Source of the DNA: Nocardioides nematodiphilus
GTDB taxonomy: Bacteria > Actinomycetota > Actinomycetes > Propionibacteriales > Nocardioidaceae
Assembly (NCBI RefSeq): GCF_020216525.1
Contig: NZ_JAIWOY010000001.1
Location: 62,001 to 126,000 of the forward strand
Length of the DNA stretch: 64,000 nucleotides
Direction of reading: 5' to 3'
Part shown: positions 56,493 to 64,000 of the stretch, one piece after another
Position numbering within the stretch: position 1 is the first letter of the stretch
How the letters are laid out: every line of letters starts with the position of its first letter
The notes under the pieces: generated by a model
Database searches by the model: none
Told to the model about the DNA's origin: nothing
Seen by the model: only the letters and a program-made list of their open reading frames with translations
Made by a program: the position numbers and the translations under genes

Positions 56493-56520
56493 GTTAGCAT
56501 AACTCATTAACCATGCTAAC
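56493..56520. promoter_or_regulatory. Probable MarR operator between the MarR-MFS operon and DUF2530
   Basis: GTTAGCAT (56493-56500) and ATGCTAAC (56513-56520) form a perfect 8-bp inverted repeat separated by 12 bases. It overlaps the putative -10 and translation start of the marR gene and lies about 35 bp upstream of the divergent DUF2530 gene. It is AT-rich compared with its surroundings. Confidence 0.75.
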
Positions 56521-56550
56521 TAATTCCCGCCGGACGCGCGGGCATAGGCT

Positions 56551-56802
56551 GTGGCCGTGCAGCAGGAGAAGCGACCGGCGGTCGCCGAGATCGAGCCGAT
56601 CGACGTCGACGGTGTCCGCGCAGTGGAGATCGGCACCCTGCTCTGGCTGATCGCCTTCGTCGGGATGCTGCCGTTCTACGGGCGTCTCAGGGACGACGGC
56701 CGCGGATGGTGGCTGTGGACCTGCCTGGCCGGCTTCGGGCTGGGCGCGCTCGGCGTGGAGTACTGCCGCCGACGACGCGCCCGCCGCCAGGCCGCCGACT
56801 GA
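56551..56802 (+). CDS. DUF2530 small membrane protein
   Basis: The protein has 83 residues from the GTG at 56551. An alternative GTG lies two codons later. It has EPIDVDGVRAVEIGTLLWLI, two TM helices (about 26-43 and 53-70) and a basic tail YCRRRRARRQ, matching the actinobacterial DUF2530 family of unknown function. It lies divergent from the MarR gene and ends exactly where the convergent DUF3027 gene ends. Confidence 0.85.
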   Translation: MAVQQEKRPAVAEIEPIDVDGVRAVEIGTLLWLIAFVGMLPFYGRLRDDGRGWWLWTCLAGFGLGALGVEYCRRRRARRQAAD

Positions 56803-57579
56803 CTACAGCGCGTCGAGCTCGTCGGTGATGGTGTCGATGACGTGGTCGGGGATCGGCTGCGTCTCCTGCTTCTTCGACAGCCGGACCTCGGAGTGCGCGC
56901 CACAGCCGTGATCCATGCTGACCACGCGACCGTCGTCGTTGGCGTCGCCGTTGGCGCAGACGCCGAACGACCCGGCGAGGTGGCCGGCGATCCGGACCAG
57001 GAAGCCACAGCTGTGGCAGTGGTGCGGCGCGGACTGCGCGATCGGGGCCTGCGGGCCGCCGATGCCGTCGTACCAGCGCTCCGCGGCGAGGTCGTAGCCC
57101 TCCGGGCTGAGCGTGCGGGCACGGCCGAGGCCGAGATCCTGCGCGACCTGGCGGACCTGCGCCTTGGCGTCCGCGTCGAGCGGGTCATCGCCGAAGGAGT
57201 AGGTCGGGACCAGGCGGGCATCGTCGTCGCCGACGGGCAGCAGGTCGCCGGGGCCGAGGTCGCCGGGCTTGATCCGCTCGCGGTAGGGCACCCAGGCCGG
57301 GGCGACGATCGCCTCGTCGCCGGGGATGAGCACCAGCTCGTCGATCGTGACGGGGCCGCCCTCGACGTGGGCGACGGTCACCGACCAGCGCCAGCCGACG
57401 TACCCCTTGCGGGTGCACGCGAAGAGGTGGGTGACGACGCCGTCGGCCTCCACAAGGTGGCCGAGGTGGTCACCGACATCCTGGGCGTCCCGGCCGAGGT
57501 CGGCGACGAGGGCGGCGCGGGCCTCCTCGACGGCGGCGAGGGCGGCCGGATCGGCGTACGGCGTGGCGGTGCTGGTCAC
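56803..57579 (-). CDS. DUF3027 protein
   Basis: The 258-residue protein has GYVGWRWSVTVAHVEGGPVTI, DELVLIPGDEAIVAPAWVPY and a Cys/His cluster in HHCHSCGFLVRIAG, FGVCANGDA and HGCGAHSEV, which probably binds zinc. It matches the DUF3027 family, an actinobacterial protein of unknown function whose gene commonly lies near a cold-shock protein and a helicase-associated protein, as here. It ends base-adjacent to DUF2530. Confidence 0.88.
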   Translation of the reverse strand: MTSTATPYADPAALAAVEEARAALVADLGRDAQDVGDHLGHLVEADGVVTHLFACTRKGYVGWRWSVTVAHVEGGPVTIDELVLIPGDEAIVAPAWVPYRERIKPGDLGPGDLLPVGDDDARLVPTYSFGDDPLDADAKAQVRQVAQDLGLGRARTLSPEGYDLAAERWYDGIGGPQAPIAQSAPHHCHSCGFLVRIAGHLAGSFGVCANGDANDDGRVVSMDHGCGAHSEVRLSKKQETQPIPDHVIDTITDELDAL

Positions 57580-57590
57580 CCGCGCATCCT

Positions 57591-57816
57591 AGACGAAGCG
57601 AGCGAGGCCAGCGAGCTTGCTCGTCTGTGCCGAGCGAGCGAGTCCTGAGGGCGAAGCCCGAGACGAAGCGAGCGAGGCCAGCGAGCTTGCTCGTCTGTGC
57701 CGAGCGAGCGAGTCCTGAGGGCGAAGCCCGAGACGAAGCGAGCGAGGCCAGCGAGCTTGCTCGTCTGTGCCGAGCGAGCGAGTCCTGAGGGCGAAGCCCG
57801 AGACGAAGCGAGCGAG
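57591..57816 (+). repeat. Three perfect 70-bp tandem repeats plus partial fourth (two-hairpin element, copy C)
   Basis: Identical 70-bp units occupy 57591-57660, 57661-57730 and 57731-57800, and 16 bp of a fourth follow. Each unit has hairpin 1 CGAGC-TT-GCTCG and hairpin 2 GGGC-GAA-GCCC. 70 is not a multiple of three, and although frames are open, I read it as non-coding. It lies in the divergent spacer between DUF3027 and the MFS-like gene. Related single elements lie after infA and rplQ. Confidence 0.9.
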
Positions 57817-57870
57817 TCCACAGTGCGAGGCGCCCGCGCGCGGCGCGGACCACCGGGAACAATGGGAGCC

Positions 57871-59289
57871 ATGACCCCGGACGACCAGCCCTGGCCCGAC
57901 GCGGACGACGAGCACGCCGCCGGGGCCTCCAAGGTCGCCGGCGCCGCGCGCGCCGCCGGGCGTGGCGCGGCCGCCACCGGGCGCGGGATCGCGGCGACCG
58001 GGCGTGGCATGGGTCGGTTCGGCCGGTACGCCTTCGTCCAGGCACGGCGGGCCGCCGACGCACAGGGCGCCGACCGCTCCGGGCTCAGCCGACTGCTGGA
58101 GATGCACGCCTTCAACACCGCGGCCGACGCGGCCGTGGCGATCTCGCTGGCCGGCTCGCTCTTCTTCTCCGCCGACGACGCCGCCAACGGCGCGTCCTGG
58201 AGCGCCCGCGGGCACGTCGCGCTCTTCCTCGGCCTGACGATGATCCCGTTCGCGGTGGTCGCACCGCTGCTGGGCCCGCTGCTCGACCGGTTCTCCCACG
58301 GCCGGCGCTGGGCGATCGGCACCACGATGGCCGCCCGGGCGTTCCTGTGCTGGATCCTCGCCGGCGCACTCCCCCACCAGGGCGTGATGATGTATCCGGC
58401 GGCGCTGCTGGTGCTGGTGTTGTCCAAGGCGTACGGCGTGACGCGGGCCGCCGCGACACCACGCCTCATCCCGCGCGGCTTCACGCTGGTGAAGACCAAC
58501 GGGCGGGTGTCGATGGCCGGCATGGTGGGCGTCGCGGTCTCCGCGCCGATCGCCGGGCTGTGCACGCTGGCCGGCGTCGAGTGGGTGCTGCGCTGGGCGA
58601 CCGTGCTCTTCGTGGTCGCGACCGTGCTCGCGATCCGGCTGCCCGAGCAGGTCGACCACAGTCAGGGCGAGCGCCAGATGACGTTCCTCGGCAAGGACGG
58701 CGGTGCCGGCGGGAAGCTGCGGGTGCCGTCGTCGGTGGCGTATGCGCTGCGGGCCAACTGCGGGCCGAAGTTCCTGTCGGGCTTCCTGCTGATGTTCATG
58801 GCGTTCCTGCTGCAGGGACCGCATCACCCGGTGCCGTCGTGGAACACCTCGCTCGTGCTCGGGCTGGTCGCCGGCGGTGCGGGCGCGGGCAACTTCCTCG
58901 GCACCGTGCTCGCCTCGCTGCTGCGCCGGGTCAATCCGCAGATCACGCTGGCGTCGGTGCTCATCGTCGGCTGCGCGGCCGTCCTGGTGACGGCCTGGAC
59001 CGCCAACGCGATCACCCTGTTCGTGCTCGGCCTGGCGGCCGGCGGCGGGGCGGCGCTGGCGAAGTTCGCGCTGGACTCGAGCATCCAGGCCGACGTGCCG
59101 GCTGCGGTGCAGACCTCAGCCTTCGCCCGCTCCGACACCACCTGCCAACTGGCGTGGGTGATCGGCGGGTTCGTCGGCATCGCCTTGACGCCGCACCAGC
59201 TCACGGGGCTGTATGCGGCCGCGGCGATCCTGATCGTGTGGGCGGTCTACGTGCTGTCGCACCGCCCGAAGCGCGTCCTGCCGGCGTGA
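57871..59289 (+). CDS. MFS transporter-like membrane protein
   Basis: The 472-residue protein has a soluble Ala/Gly-rich N-terminus (repeated RGAAATGRGIAATGRG, about residues 25-47) and about 10-12 TM helices. The loop LLGPLLDRFSHGRRWAIG is a MFS motif-A-like sequence and GKLRVPSSVAYALRANCGPK lies mid-protein. No substrate can be assigned. The ATG at 57871 is chosen; an ATG three codons upstream is equally possible because ribosome sites are poor for both. The gene is immediately downstream of the tandem repeats. Confidence 0.85.
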   Translation: MTPDDQPWPDADDEHAAGASKVAGAARAAGRGAAATGRGIAATGRGMGRFGRYAFVQARRAADAQGADRSGLSRLLEMHAFNTAADAAVAISLAGSLFFSADDAANGASWSARGHVALFLGLTMIPFAVVAPLLGPLLDRFSHGRRWAIGTTMAARAFLCWILAGALPHQGVMMYPAALLVLVLSKAYGVTRAAATPRLIPRGFTLVKTNGRVSMAGMVGVAVSAPIAGLCTLAGVEWVLRWATVLFVVATVLAIRLPEQVDHSQGERQMTFLGKDGGAGGKLRVPSSVAYALRANCGPKFLSGFLLMFMAFLLQGPHHPVPSWNTSLVLGLVAGGAGAGNFLGTVLASLLRRVNPQITLASVLIVGCAAVLVTAWTANAITLFVLGLAAGGGAALAKFALDSSIQADVPAAVQTSAFARSDTTCQLAWVIGGFVGIALTPHQLTGLYAAAAILIVWAVYVLSHRPKRVLPA

Positions 59290-59344
59290 CGTCGTACGTC
59301 GCCCACCGCGGGTGGGCACCGAACGGATGACGTCGCGCCGCGGC

Positions 59345-59743
59345 TCAGAGCTCGAACTCGTCGGCGATGTTGCGCAGCGCGGGAGCGACCTTCTTGGCCA
59401 GGTCGCGCGTCGGCGGACGGCCGTGCTCGTACCCCTCGCGGATGTCCTCGAGGAGCTTGATGACGTTCTCGACGATGAGGACCATCTCCTCGGGCTTGCG
59501 GCGCTGCGCGGCGCGCTGGTTGCGCGCGACCGACGGCGACGACTCGAGGATCTTGACCTGCAGGGCCTGGTCGCCACGGCGGCCCTGGGCGATGCCGAAC
59601 TCGACACGCGTACCCGGCTTGAGGGACTTGGCGACACCGTCAGGAAGGGCGTCGGCGTGGACGTAGACCTCGGGCCCGCCGTCCTGCGACAGGAAGCCGA
59701 AGCCCTTGTCGACGTCGAACCACTTCACCTTGCCAGTAGGCAC
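59345..59743 (-). CDS. Cold-shock-domain protein with C-terminal extension
   Basis: The 132-residue protein begins PTGKVKWFDVDKGFGFLSQD with RNP1 (KGFGFL) and RNP2-like (VYVHADAL) motifs over residues 1-65, which bind single-stranded RNA or DNA. Residues 66-132 add an unrelated helical tail (MVLIVENVIKLLEDIREGYE) with ALRNIADEFEL. This longer actinobacterial form differs from the 67-residue CspA. It starts with GTG after AAGGTT. The gene is 65 bp after the M50 stop and may be in its transcript. Confidence 0.9.
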   Translation of the reverse strand: MPTGKVKWFDVDKGFGFLSQDGGPEVYVHADALPDGVAKSLKPGTRVEFGIAQGRRGDQALQVKILESSPSVARNQRAAQRRKPEEMVLIVENVIKLLEDIREGYEHGRPPTRDLAKKVAPALRNIADEFEL

Positions 59744-59807
59744 CGGAACCAACCTTCTCGTCTCATGCGTACGTCGAAAGGCCCGCGTGAGCGGGCTGCT
59801 TAAAACC

Positions 59808-60509
59808 CTACAGCCGGGGCACCAGCGTCGCGCCACCCACAACCAGGCCGGTGAGATTGGCCGCCAGCAGGACGACGATCCACAGGGCTGCCGGCAAGTG
59901 GGTGAGACGCGCGAGCTGGTCGGGGTCGGAGCCACGTCGCTGCGCCCGTGAGCGGCGCAGCAGGTCGACGAGCGGGCGCGGGGCGGCGAGCAGGAGGACC
60001 CAGGCGACTAGCGTCGCGATCACCGACTGGGTCTGCGCCGAGGCGTAGTGGGTCGCGGCCGCGAGGGCTGCGCCGAGCACCAGGACCGTGAGCAGGCCGT
60101 ACCCGTTGCGGACCCACACCAGGACGCCGACGAGCACGGCGATCAGCAGCCACAGCAGTGCGAGGGCGTGCCCGTGCGTGAGCAGCAGCGTGGCGCCGAG
60201 ACCGAGCGCGGCCGGCGCGAGGTAGCCGGCCATCAGCATGACGACCATGCCCGGGCCGCTCGGGCGCCCGCGCGAGACGGTGACCCCCGAGGTGTCGGAG
60301 TGGACCTTGATGCCGGCCAGCCTGCGCCCGACCAGGACGGCGACCAGGGCGTGCCCGGCCTCGTGCACGACGGTGACGGCGAGTCGGATCCACGGCCAGG
60401 TGCGGTGGTGGCTGACGAGGATGAGGGCGGCGACGCCGGTCGCGATCACCCACCGCACCTCGGGTACGGGCTGGGTGGCGCTGACCTGCTGCCAGAAGCG
60501 CTCGATCAC
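59808..60509 (-). CDS. M50-family membrane metallopeptidase
   Basis: The 233-residue intramembrane protein has HEAGH (His49, Glu50, His53) in the second TM region, giving a site-2-protease-like zinc site. At least five TM helices follow. A GWxGRR-like loop and SGVTVSRGRPSGPG lie between helices. Asp of the usual second motif is not clearly seen (LVPDG-type NPD missing), so activity is plausible but not certain. GTG start overlaps the HAD stop (GTGA). The substrate is unknown. Confidence 0.85.
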   Translation of the reverse strand: MIERFWQQVSATQPVPEVRWVIATGVAALILVSHHRTWPWIRLAVTVVHEAGHALVAVLVGRRLAGIKVHSDTSGVTVSRGRPSGPGMVVMLMAGYLAPAALGLGATLLLTHGHALALLWLLIAVLVGVLVWVRNGYGLLTVLVLGAALAAATHYASAQTQSVIATLVAWVLLLAAPRPLVDLLRRSRAQRRGSDPDQLARLTHLPAALWIVVLLAANLTGLVVGGATLVPRL

Positions 60510-61162
60510 GCGGTGGTGCTGGCGGGCGTACGGAGGTGGTCGGTGAGCCAGTCGGGGAACTCGTGCAGCGTCTCGAGGACGACGTGGGTGCCGGCGTCGA
60601 GCAGCTCCGCGGCGGAGCAGCCGCCGGTGAGGACGCTGACGCTGGTGGTGCCGGCGGCGAGCGCGCCCTCGACGTCGTGGATGTGGTCGCCGACGTAGAT
60701 GCTGGCGCCCTCGCGGCGCAGGATGTCGGCCTTGCCGACGCCCCAGACCTCGCCCTCGAGGTGATCGGCGGGCAGCTGGAGGTGGTCGAGATGGAGCTGG
60801 GCGTTGCGGGTGAACTTGCCGGTCACGACCAGGGGCCGCCCGCCGCGCTCGGCGACGGCGGCCAGCGCCTCGTGGGCACCCCCGAGCACGGGGATGGCGG
60901 GCACCGCGACCGGGTAGAGCTCGCGGAAGCGCTGGACGGCGTACGGGATCTGCTCGGCCGGCAGGTAGGGCCGCAGGTTGTGGTCCAGCGGCGGGCCCAG
61001 GCGCTCGGTGAGCTTGTCGATCGGCAGGTCGACGCCGAGCTCGGCGGCGAGCGCGGCCAGCACGGGGCGGAAGCCCGGGACCGTGTCGATCAGGGTCATG
61101 TCGAGGTCGAAGCCGACCACCAGCCGCCCGTCAGGGGACGCTGGCGCGGGCGGGATCGACAT
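60506..61162 (-). CDS. HAD-family hydrolase (phosphoglycolate phosphatase-like)
   Basis: The 218-residue enzyme has motif I VVGFDLDMTLIDT with nucleophile Asp19 and acid Asp21, motif II VVTGK, and motif IV IYVGDHIHDVEGALAAG. The cap is a helical C1 type. It is probably a small-molecule phosphatase. The substrate is unknown. I chose the ATG at 61162. The longer open frame upstream overlaps the divergent lepB region. It overlaps the M50 gene by 4 bp. Confidence 0.9.
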   Translation of the reverse strand: MSIPPAPASPDGRLVVGFDLDMTLIDTVPGFRPVLAALAAELGVDLPIDKLTERLGPPLDHNLRPYLPAEQIPYAVQRFRELYPVAVPAIPVLGGAHEALAAVAERGGRPLVVTGKFTRNAQLHLDHLQLPADHLEGEVWGVGKADILRREGASIYVGDHIHDVEGALAAGTTSVSVLTGGCSAAELLDAGTHVVLETLHEFPDWLTDHLRTPASTTA

Positions 61163-61182
61163 GCCGACAGAATATCTGTGGC

Positions 61183-61956
61183 GTGGTCGCCAACCACGCG
61201 GCGGATATCGTCCCGGACGTGACACGAGACGAAGCGGGGAAGTCCGGGCCGATCCGAGTCGTGCTCGAGACCGGCGTACTGGTGCTGGTGGCCGTCGTGC
61301 TGGCAGTGGTGGTCAAGACCTTCTTCGTCCAGGCCTTCTACATCCCCTCGGGCTCGATGGAGCCGGGGCTCCGCGGCGGCCCCGGGTCGCCGGTCAACGA
61401 CCGGATCCTGGTGGAGAAGCCGTCGTACTGGGGCAGCGCCGGCCCGAGTCGCGGCGACATCGTGGTCTTCAAGGACCCGGGTGGCTGGCTGCCTGCCGAG
61501 GAGGACGCCGGCCCGACCGGCGGCGCCTCGTCGTTCCTGGCGAAGATCGGGCTCTACCCGAGCGGCGGCCACCTCGTGAAGCGGGTCATCGGTCTGCCCG
61601 GTGACACCGTCGTGTGCTGCGACGACCAGGGCCGGATCAGCGTCAACGGCCACGCGCTGGACGAGGACTCCTACATCGCGCCGCAGACCCAGTGCAACGG
61701 CCCGATGGCCGGCTGCGGCGGCTGGACCGCGACCGTGCCGAAGGGCCGGATCTTCGTGATGGGCGACAACCGCGGCGAGTCCGCGGACAGCTCGTGGCAC
61801 CTGTGCAAGAGCGACGCCCCCGCCGACTGCGATCCCAGCGGCGCGTTCGTACCGCTCTCCGACGTCGTCGGGAAGGTGTTCGCGGTGGTGTGGCCGGCCA
61901 GTGACGCCAAGTGGATCCACCGGCCGGCCGACTTCAAGACGATCCCCAGCCCGTAG
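61183..61956 (+). CDS. lepB: Signal peptidase I
   Basis: The 257-residue membrane protease has one N-terminal TM helix (about residues 27-46), the nucleophile Ser58 in YIPSGSMEPG, the general-base Lys133 in HLVKRVIGLPGD and GDNRGESADSS. Compared with most LepB proteins the last box reads ADSSWH, not DSR. The start is GTG at 61183 without an SD site. ATATCT about 7-12 bp upstream could be a -10 for a leaderless mRNA. An in-frame GTG at 61219 is an alternative. It is divergent from the HAD gene. Confidence 0.93.
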   Translation: MVANHAADIVPDVTRDEAGKSGPIRVVLETGVLVLVAVVLAVVVKTFFVQAFYIPSGSMEPGLRGGPGSPVNDRILVEKPSYWGSAGPSRGDIVVFKDPGGWLPAEEDAGPTGGASSFLAKIGLYPSGGHLVKRVIGLPGDTVVCCDDQGRISVNGHALDEDSYIAPQTQCNGPMAGCGGWTATVPKGRIFVMGDNRGESADSSWHLCKSDAPADCDPSGAFVPLSDVVGKVFAVVWPASDAKWIHRPADFKTIPSP

Positions 61957-61969
61957 GCCCTCAGGGCCT
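61955..61969. terminator. Weak hairpin between convergent lepB and FHA gene
   Basis: AGGCCC-TCA-GGGCCT gives six pairs overlapping both stop codons. It is short and lacks a T tract. Confidence 0.35.
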
Positions 61970-63462
61970 CACGGCTGGGTGACGCGGATCGTCATCCCGT
62001 CACCGAGATCGATCATCGCGCCCGGCGTGAGCGGGACCGGTACGCCCGGACGCAGCTCCTCGGGGCCGAGACCCGGCTGGACCACGACCGTCCCATTGGT
62101 CGAGCCCAGGTCCGTGACCACCGCGGAGCCGTGGTCGACACCGGAGCCGGGACGGATCTCGATGTGGGTCGAGGAGATCTCCTGGTGCGGGCTGGGCACC
62201 GCGACCAGGCGCGGCTGCTCGGCCTGGGAGAACCGGCCGGCCTCGGGGGCGCGGCCGACGATGACGACGCGGTCGACGTCGACCCGCTCGCCGTGGGCGA
62301 ACTCCAGGCGGGCGACGCTCTGCTCGGCGGCGGCCGGGACGGACGGCTGCTCCAGCTCGGGCTCACCGACCGGCGTCAGCCCGTCGTGGCCGCCCTGCGG
62401 CGCCGGCGGGGCGAGCGGCGCAGGCGGGACCGGCGCGGCCTCCGCGATCGGGGGCACCGGCGGGAACGGCGGCGGAGGCGGTACGGAGGCGGGGAGGCCG
62501 TCGCCCGGCGCGGACGGAGCCGGCGGGGTCCAGGCCGGCGGCGCGGCGGTGATCGGCCCGGTCGGCTCGTCGGCATCGGCGGCGGGCACGACCGGCAGGA
62601 CACCGGTGGGCTCGTCGGCCCAGGCCTCGTCGTCCTCGGCGCGCTCCTCGGCCTCCTGGTAGTCCTCGGCCTGGTCGGTCAGCGGGTCGCTGGACGCGAG
62701 CCACTCCGGCACGTCGAGCTCATCGGAGGACTCGTCGGTGTCCTCGGGCTCGGGCTCGCCCTGGGGTTCCGGCGCCGGCTCGGGAGCGTGCTCCGGCTCG
62801 GACGGGGCGCCCAGGTCGCCGAGGCCGAGCGGGTCCGGGTCCAGGCCGAGCGGGTCGGCGGCCGGCGGGGCCGGGAACGACGGCGGCGGGGGCACGACCG
62901 GCGGGGCGGGCACACCGGCCGGGAAGGGCAGCACCGCGGCGTACGGGCCGGACGCCTCGGGCTGCGGGGCGAGCTGGATCGGGGCCGGGGCCGGCGCCGT
63001 GGTGATGGGGGCAGCCGGAGCGGCGGGCGCGGCCGGCCCGGCGGCGGGCATCGGCGAGACCAGCGATGCGACCCGGACCAGGCCGCTGTTCAGCGCCATC
63101 AGCGGCTCGTCGCTCTCCTCGAGCACCACCGAGAGGCCGGTGACGTCGCGCAGGGTCTTCTCGACCCAGGTGGCCGACGCCGAGCCCTCGACCACGGCCT
63201 CGCCGCCGAGGGTGTCGAAGGTGGCGCGCGAGGGGCCGCGGACGACGATCCTCGTCGTCGAGCCCTCCTCGGTCAGCAGGACGAAGCCGGGCAGCGCGCG
63301 CAGGCCGTCGGCCAGGAGCGCGTCGAGGACCTCGTCGAAGCCCGCGCCGTCGTCGATGAGGACCCACAACGAGCCCGCGCGGGCCTTCTCCGAGGGCGGG
63401 AGCAGCACGGTGGCGTGCTCGCCGACGATGCCGAACCAGGTACCAGGGCGGTAGGAGATCAC
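61969..63462 (-). CDS. FHA-domain protein with long Pro/Ala-rich linker
   Basis: The 497-residue protein has an N-terminal soluble domain (about 1-130, SYRPGTWFGIVGEHATVLLP), a 250-residue Pro/Ala/Glu disordered linker and a C-terminal FHA domain (about 395-497) with VIVGRAPEAG, HQEISSTHIEIR and DLGSTNGTVV, which binds phosphothreonine peptides. It is a typical target or reader in Ser/Thr kinase signalling of actinobacteria. No kinase gene is in the window. A GTG start lies 24 bp from the divergent helicase-associated gene; TAGTGT (63470-63475) could serve as a -10 for a leaderless mRNA. Confidence 0.9.
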   Translation of the reverse strand: MISYRPGTWFGIVGEHATVLLPPSEKARAGSLWVLIDDGAGFDEVLDALLADGLRALPGFVLLTEEGSTTRIVVRGPSRATFDTLGGEAVVEGSASATWVEKTLRDVTGLSVVLEESDEPLMALNSGLVRVASLVSPMPAAGPAAPAAPAAPITTAPAPAPIQLAPQPEASGPYAAVLPFPAGVPAPPVVPPPPSFPAPPAADPLGLDPDPLGLGDLGAPSEPEHAPEPAPEPQGEPEPEDTDESSDELDVPEWLASSDPLTDQAEDYQEAEERAEDDEAWADEPTGVLPVVPAADADEPTGPITAAPPAWTPPAPSAPGDGLPASVPPPPPFPPVPPIAEAAPVPPAPLAPPAPQGGHDGLTPVGEPELEQPSVPAAAEQSVARLEFAHGERVDVDRVVIVGRAPEAGRFSQAEQPRLVAVPSPHQEISSTHIEIRPGSGVDHGSAVVTDLGSTNGTVVVQPGLGPEELRPGVPVPLTPGAMIDLGDGMTIRVTQP

Positions 63463-63486
63463 GATCGGACACTATCTTGACCAATC

Positions 63487-64000
63487 ATGGAGACGTGGTA
63501 CCGCTCGCTCGCCGATCAGCTGCGTGCCTGGTCCGATGAGCAGCTGGCGCGTCTGCTAGCGGCCCGTCCCGATCTCACGACCCCCGCTCCGCTCGACTCT
63601 GCACAGCTCGCCTCGCGGGCCGCGACGCGCTCGTCGCTGCTGCGGGCACTCGACGGCCTGGACCTGCTCTCACTCGCCGTCCTGGACGCGCTGGTGCCGG
63701 ACGGAGCTCCCTCCGCGGAGGCTGCGGTGTCGCGGGTCGAGGCAGGCGCTGAGGCAGCGGGCGCAGCGCTGCGACGGCTCCAGGAGCTCGCGCTGGTGTG
63801 GGAGTCGACGGCCGGGCTGCGCTGCGTCAGCGGGGTCGCCGACCTGCCCCGCGTGCCGCAGGGCGTGTCACTGGCCGCCCCGGGCGACGGGCCGCCGGAC
63901 CTGGTGAGCTCGCCGCGCGATGCGGCGCTGGTCGACCGGGCTGCGGCGGGGGCCGCGTTCGAGGCCGTACGGCGCGTGGAGCTCCTGCTCGACGGCTGGG
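63487..64000 (+). CDS. Helicase-associated (XPB-like) protein, 5' part only
   Basis: The frame is open from the ATG at 63487 to the window end (171 codons visible). It begins METWYRSLADQLRAWSDEQL and has ARLLAARPDLTTPAPLDSAQ, ASRAATRSSLLRALDGLDLL, the usual N-terminus of the actinobacterial helicase C-terminal/XPB-Ssl2-like family. The family gene commonly accompanies DUF3027 and cold-shock genes. Motor motifs would lie beyond the window. TATCTT 9 bp upstream may be a -10 for a leaderless mRNA. Confidence 0.8.
   Translation, partial: METWYRSLADQLRAWSDEQLARLLAARPDLTTPAPLDSAQLASRAATRSSLLRALDGLDLLSLAVLDALVPDGAPSAEAAVSRVEAGAEAAGAALRRLQELALVWESTAGLRCVSGVADLPRVPQGVSLAAPGDGPPDLVSSPRDAALVDRAAAGAAFEAVRRVELLLDGW

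Noticed and set aside
57591..57816. CRISPR array
   Set aside because: The 70-bp units are contiguous with no unique spacers, and no cas genes are present.
57589..58827. Long open frame through the tandem repeats on the - strand
   Set aside because: The repeat length (70) changes frame in each unit, and the predicted protein is low-complexity and antisense to the MFS-like gene.

Overview
This window is high-GC, gene-dense chromosomal DNA of an actinobacterium. The gene order, the zinc-type S14, the short-LID adenylate kinase, the DUF2530/DUF3027/helicase-associated neighbourhood, the SD-poor (possibly leaderless) starts and the frequent GTG starts fit Nocardioidaceae, most likely Nocardioides or a close relative. 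This assignment is inference from style and gene content. I found no tRNA, rRNA, CRISPR array, insertion sequence or phage gene.

Layout. (1) 1-6187, + strand: the end of a HAD hydrolase, then a surface-glycan cluster with UDP-GlcNAc 2-epimerase, UDP-ManNAc dehydrogenase, an unknown two-TM coiled-coil protein and a two-domain glycosyltransferase. (2) 6221-19250, mixed: M1 aminopeptidase, a secreted protein, a large Pls/PosA-type membrane NRPS, an HtrA-like protease, a FAD-disulfide reductase / esterase / cytochrome P450 run, and an RsmC-like methyltransferase with truA. (3) 19249-20925: a His-rich secreted protein and a soluble MCP-Cache protein, lying between truA and rplQ. (4) 21128-38837, - strand: a nearly complete S10-spc-alpha ribosomal supercluster (rpsJ to rplQ) with secY, adk, map, infA and rpoA, and an extra luciferase-like oxidoreductase between map and infA. 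(5) 39407-48615: two sugar ABC uptake operons. One is + strand and looks alpha-glucoside-like. The other is - strand with a GH1 beta-glucosidase and a LacI regulator, and matches the layout of the Streptomyces cebR-cebEFG-bglC cellobiose system. (6) 48635-50236: trmB and a secreted lectin-fold protein. (7) 50339-54647, - strand: the str operon (rpsL-rpsG-fusA-tuf). (8) 54736-64000: MarR/MFS pair, DUF2530, DUF3027, an MFS-like protein, cold-shock protein, M50 peptidase, HAD hydrolase, signal peptidase I, an FHA protein and the start of a helicase-associated protein.

How it works together. Regions 4 and 7 are the translation and secretion core. Strong hairpins divide the ribosomal run at rpsQ|rplN, rplO|secY, rpsD|rpoA and rpoA|rplQ. 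The LacI regulator probably controls the adjacent operon through two palindromes, TGAGAGCGCTCTCA and a near copy, that flank a TTGACA promoter. Related sites upstream of the other sugar operon suggest a shared regulon. Neither sugar operon has its own ATPase, so both probably use a shared MsiK-type ATPase encoded elsewhere.

The most unusual signals are non-coding. One is a two-hairpin element found after rplQ, after infA and as three identical 70-bp tandem copies at 57591-57800, in which the second hairpin changes sequence but keeps pairing. The other is a 23-bp element (22/23 identical) about 100 bp upstream of both rpsJ and rpsL. Among proteins, the Pls-like NRPS and the MCP-Cache protein stand out.
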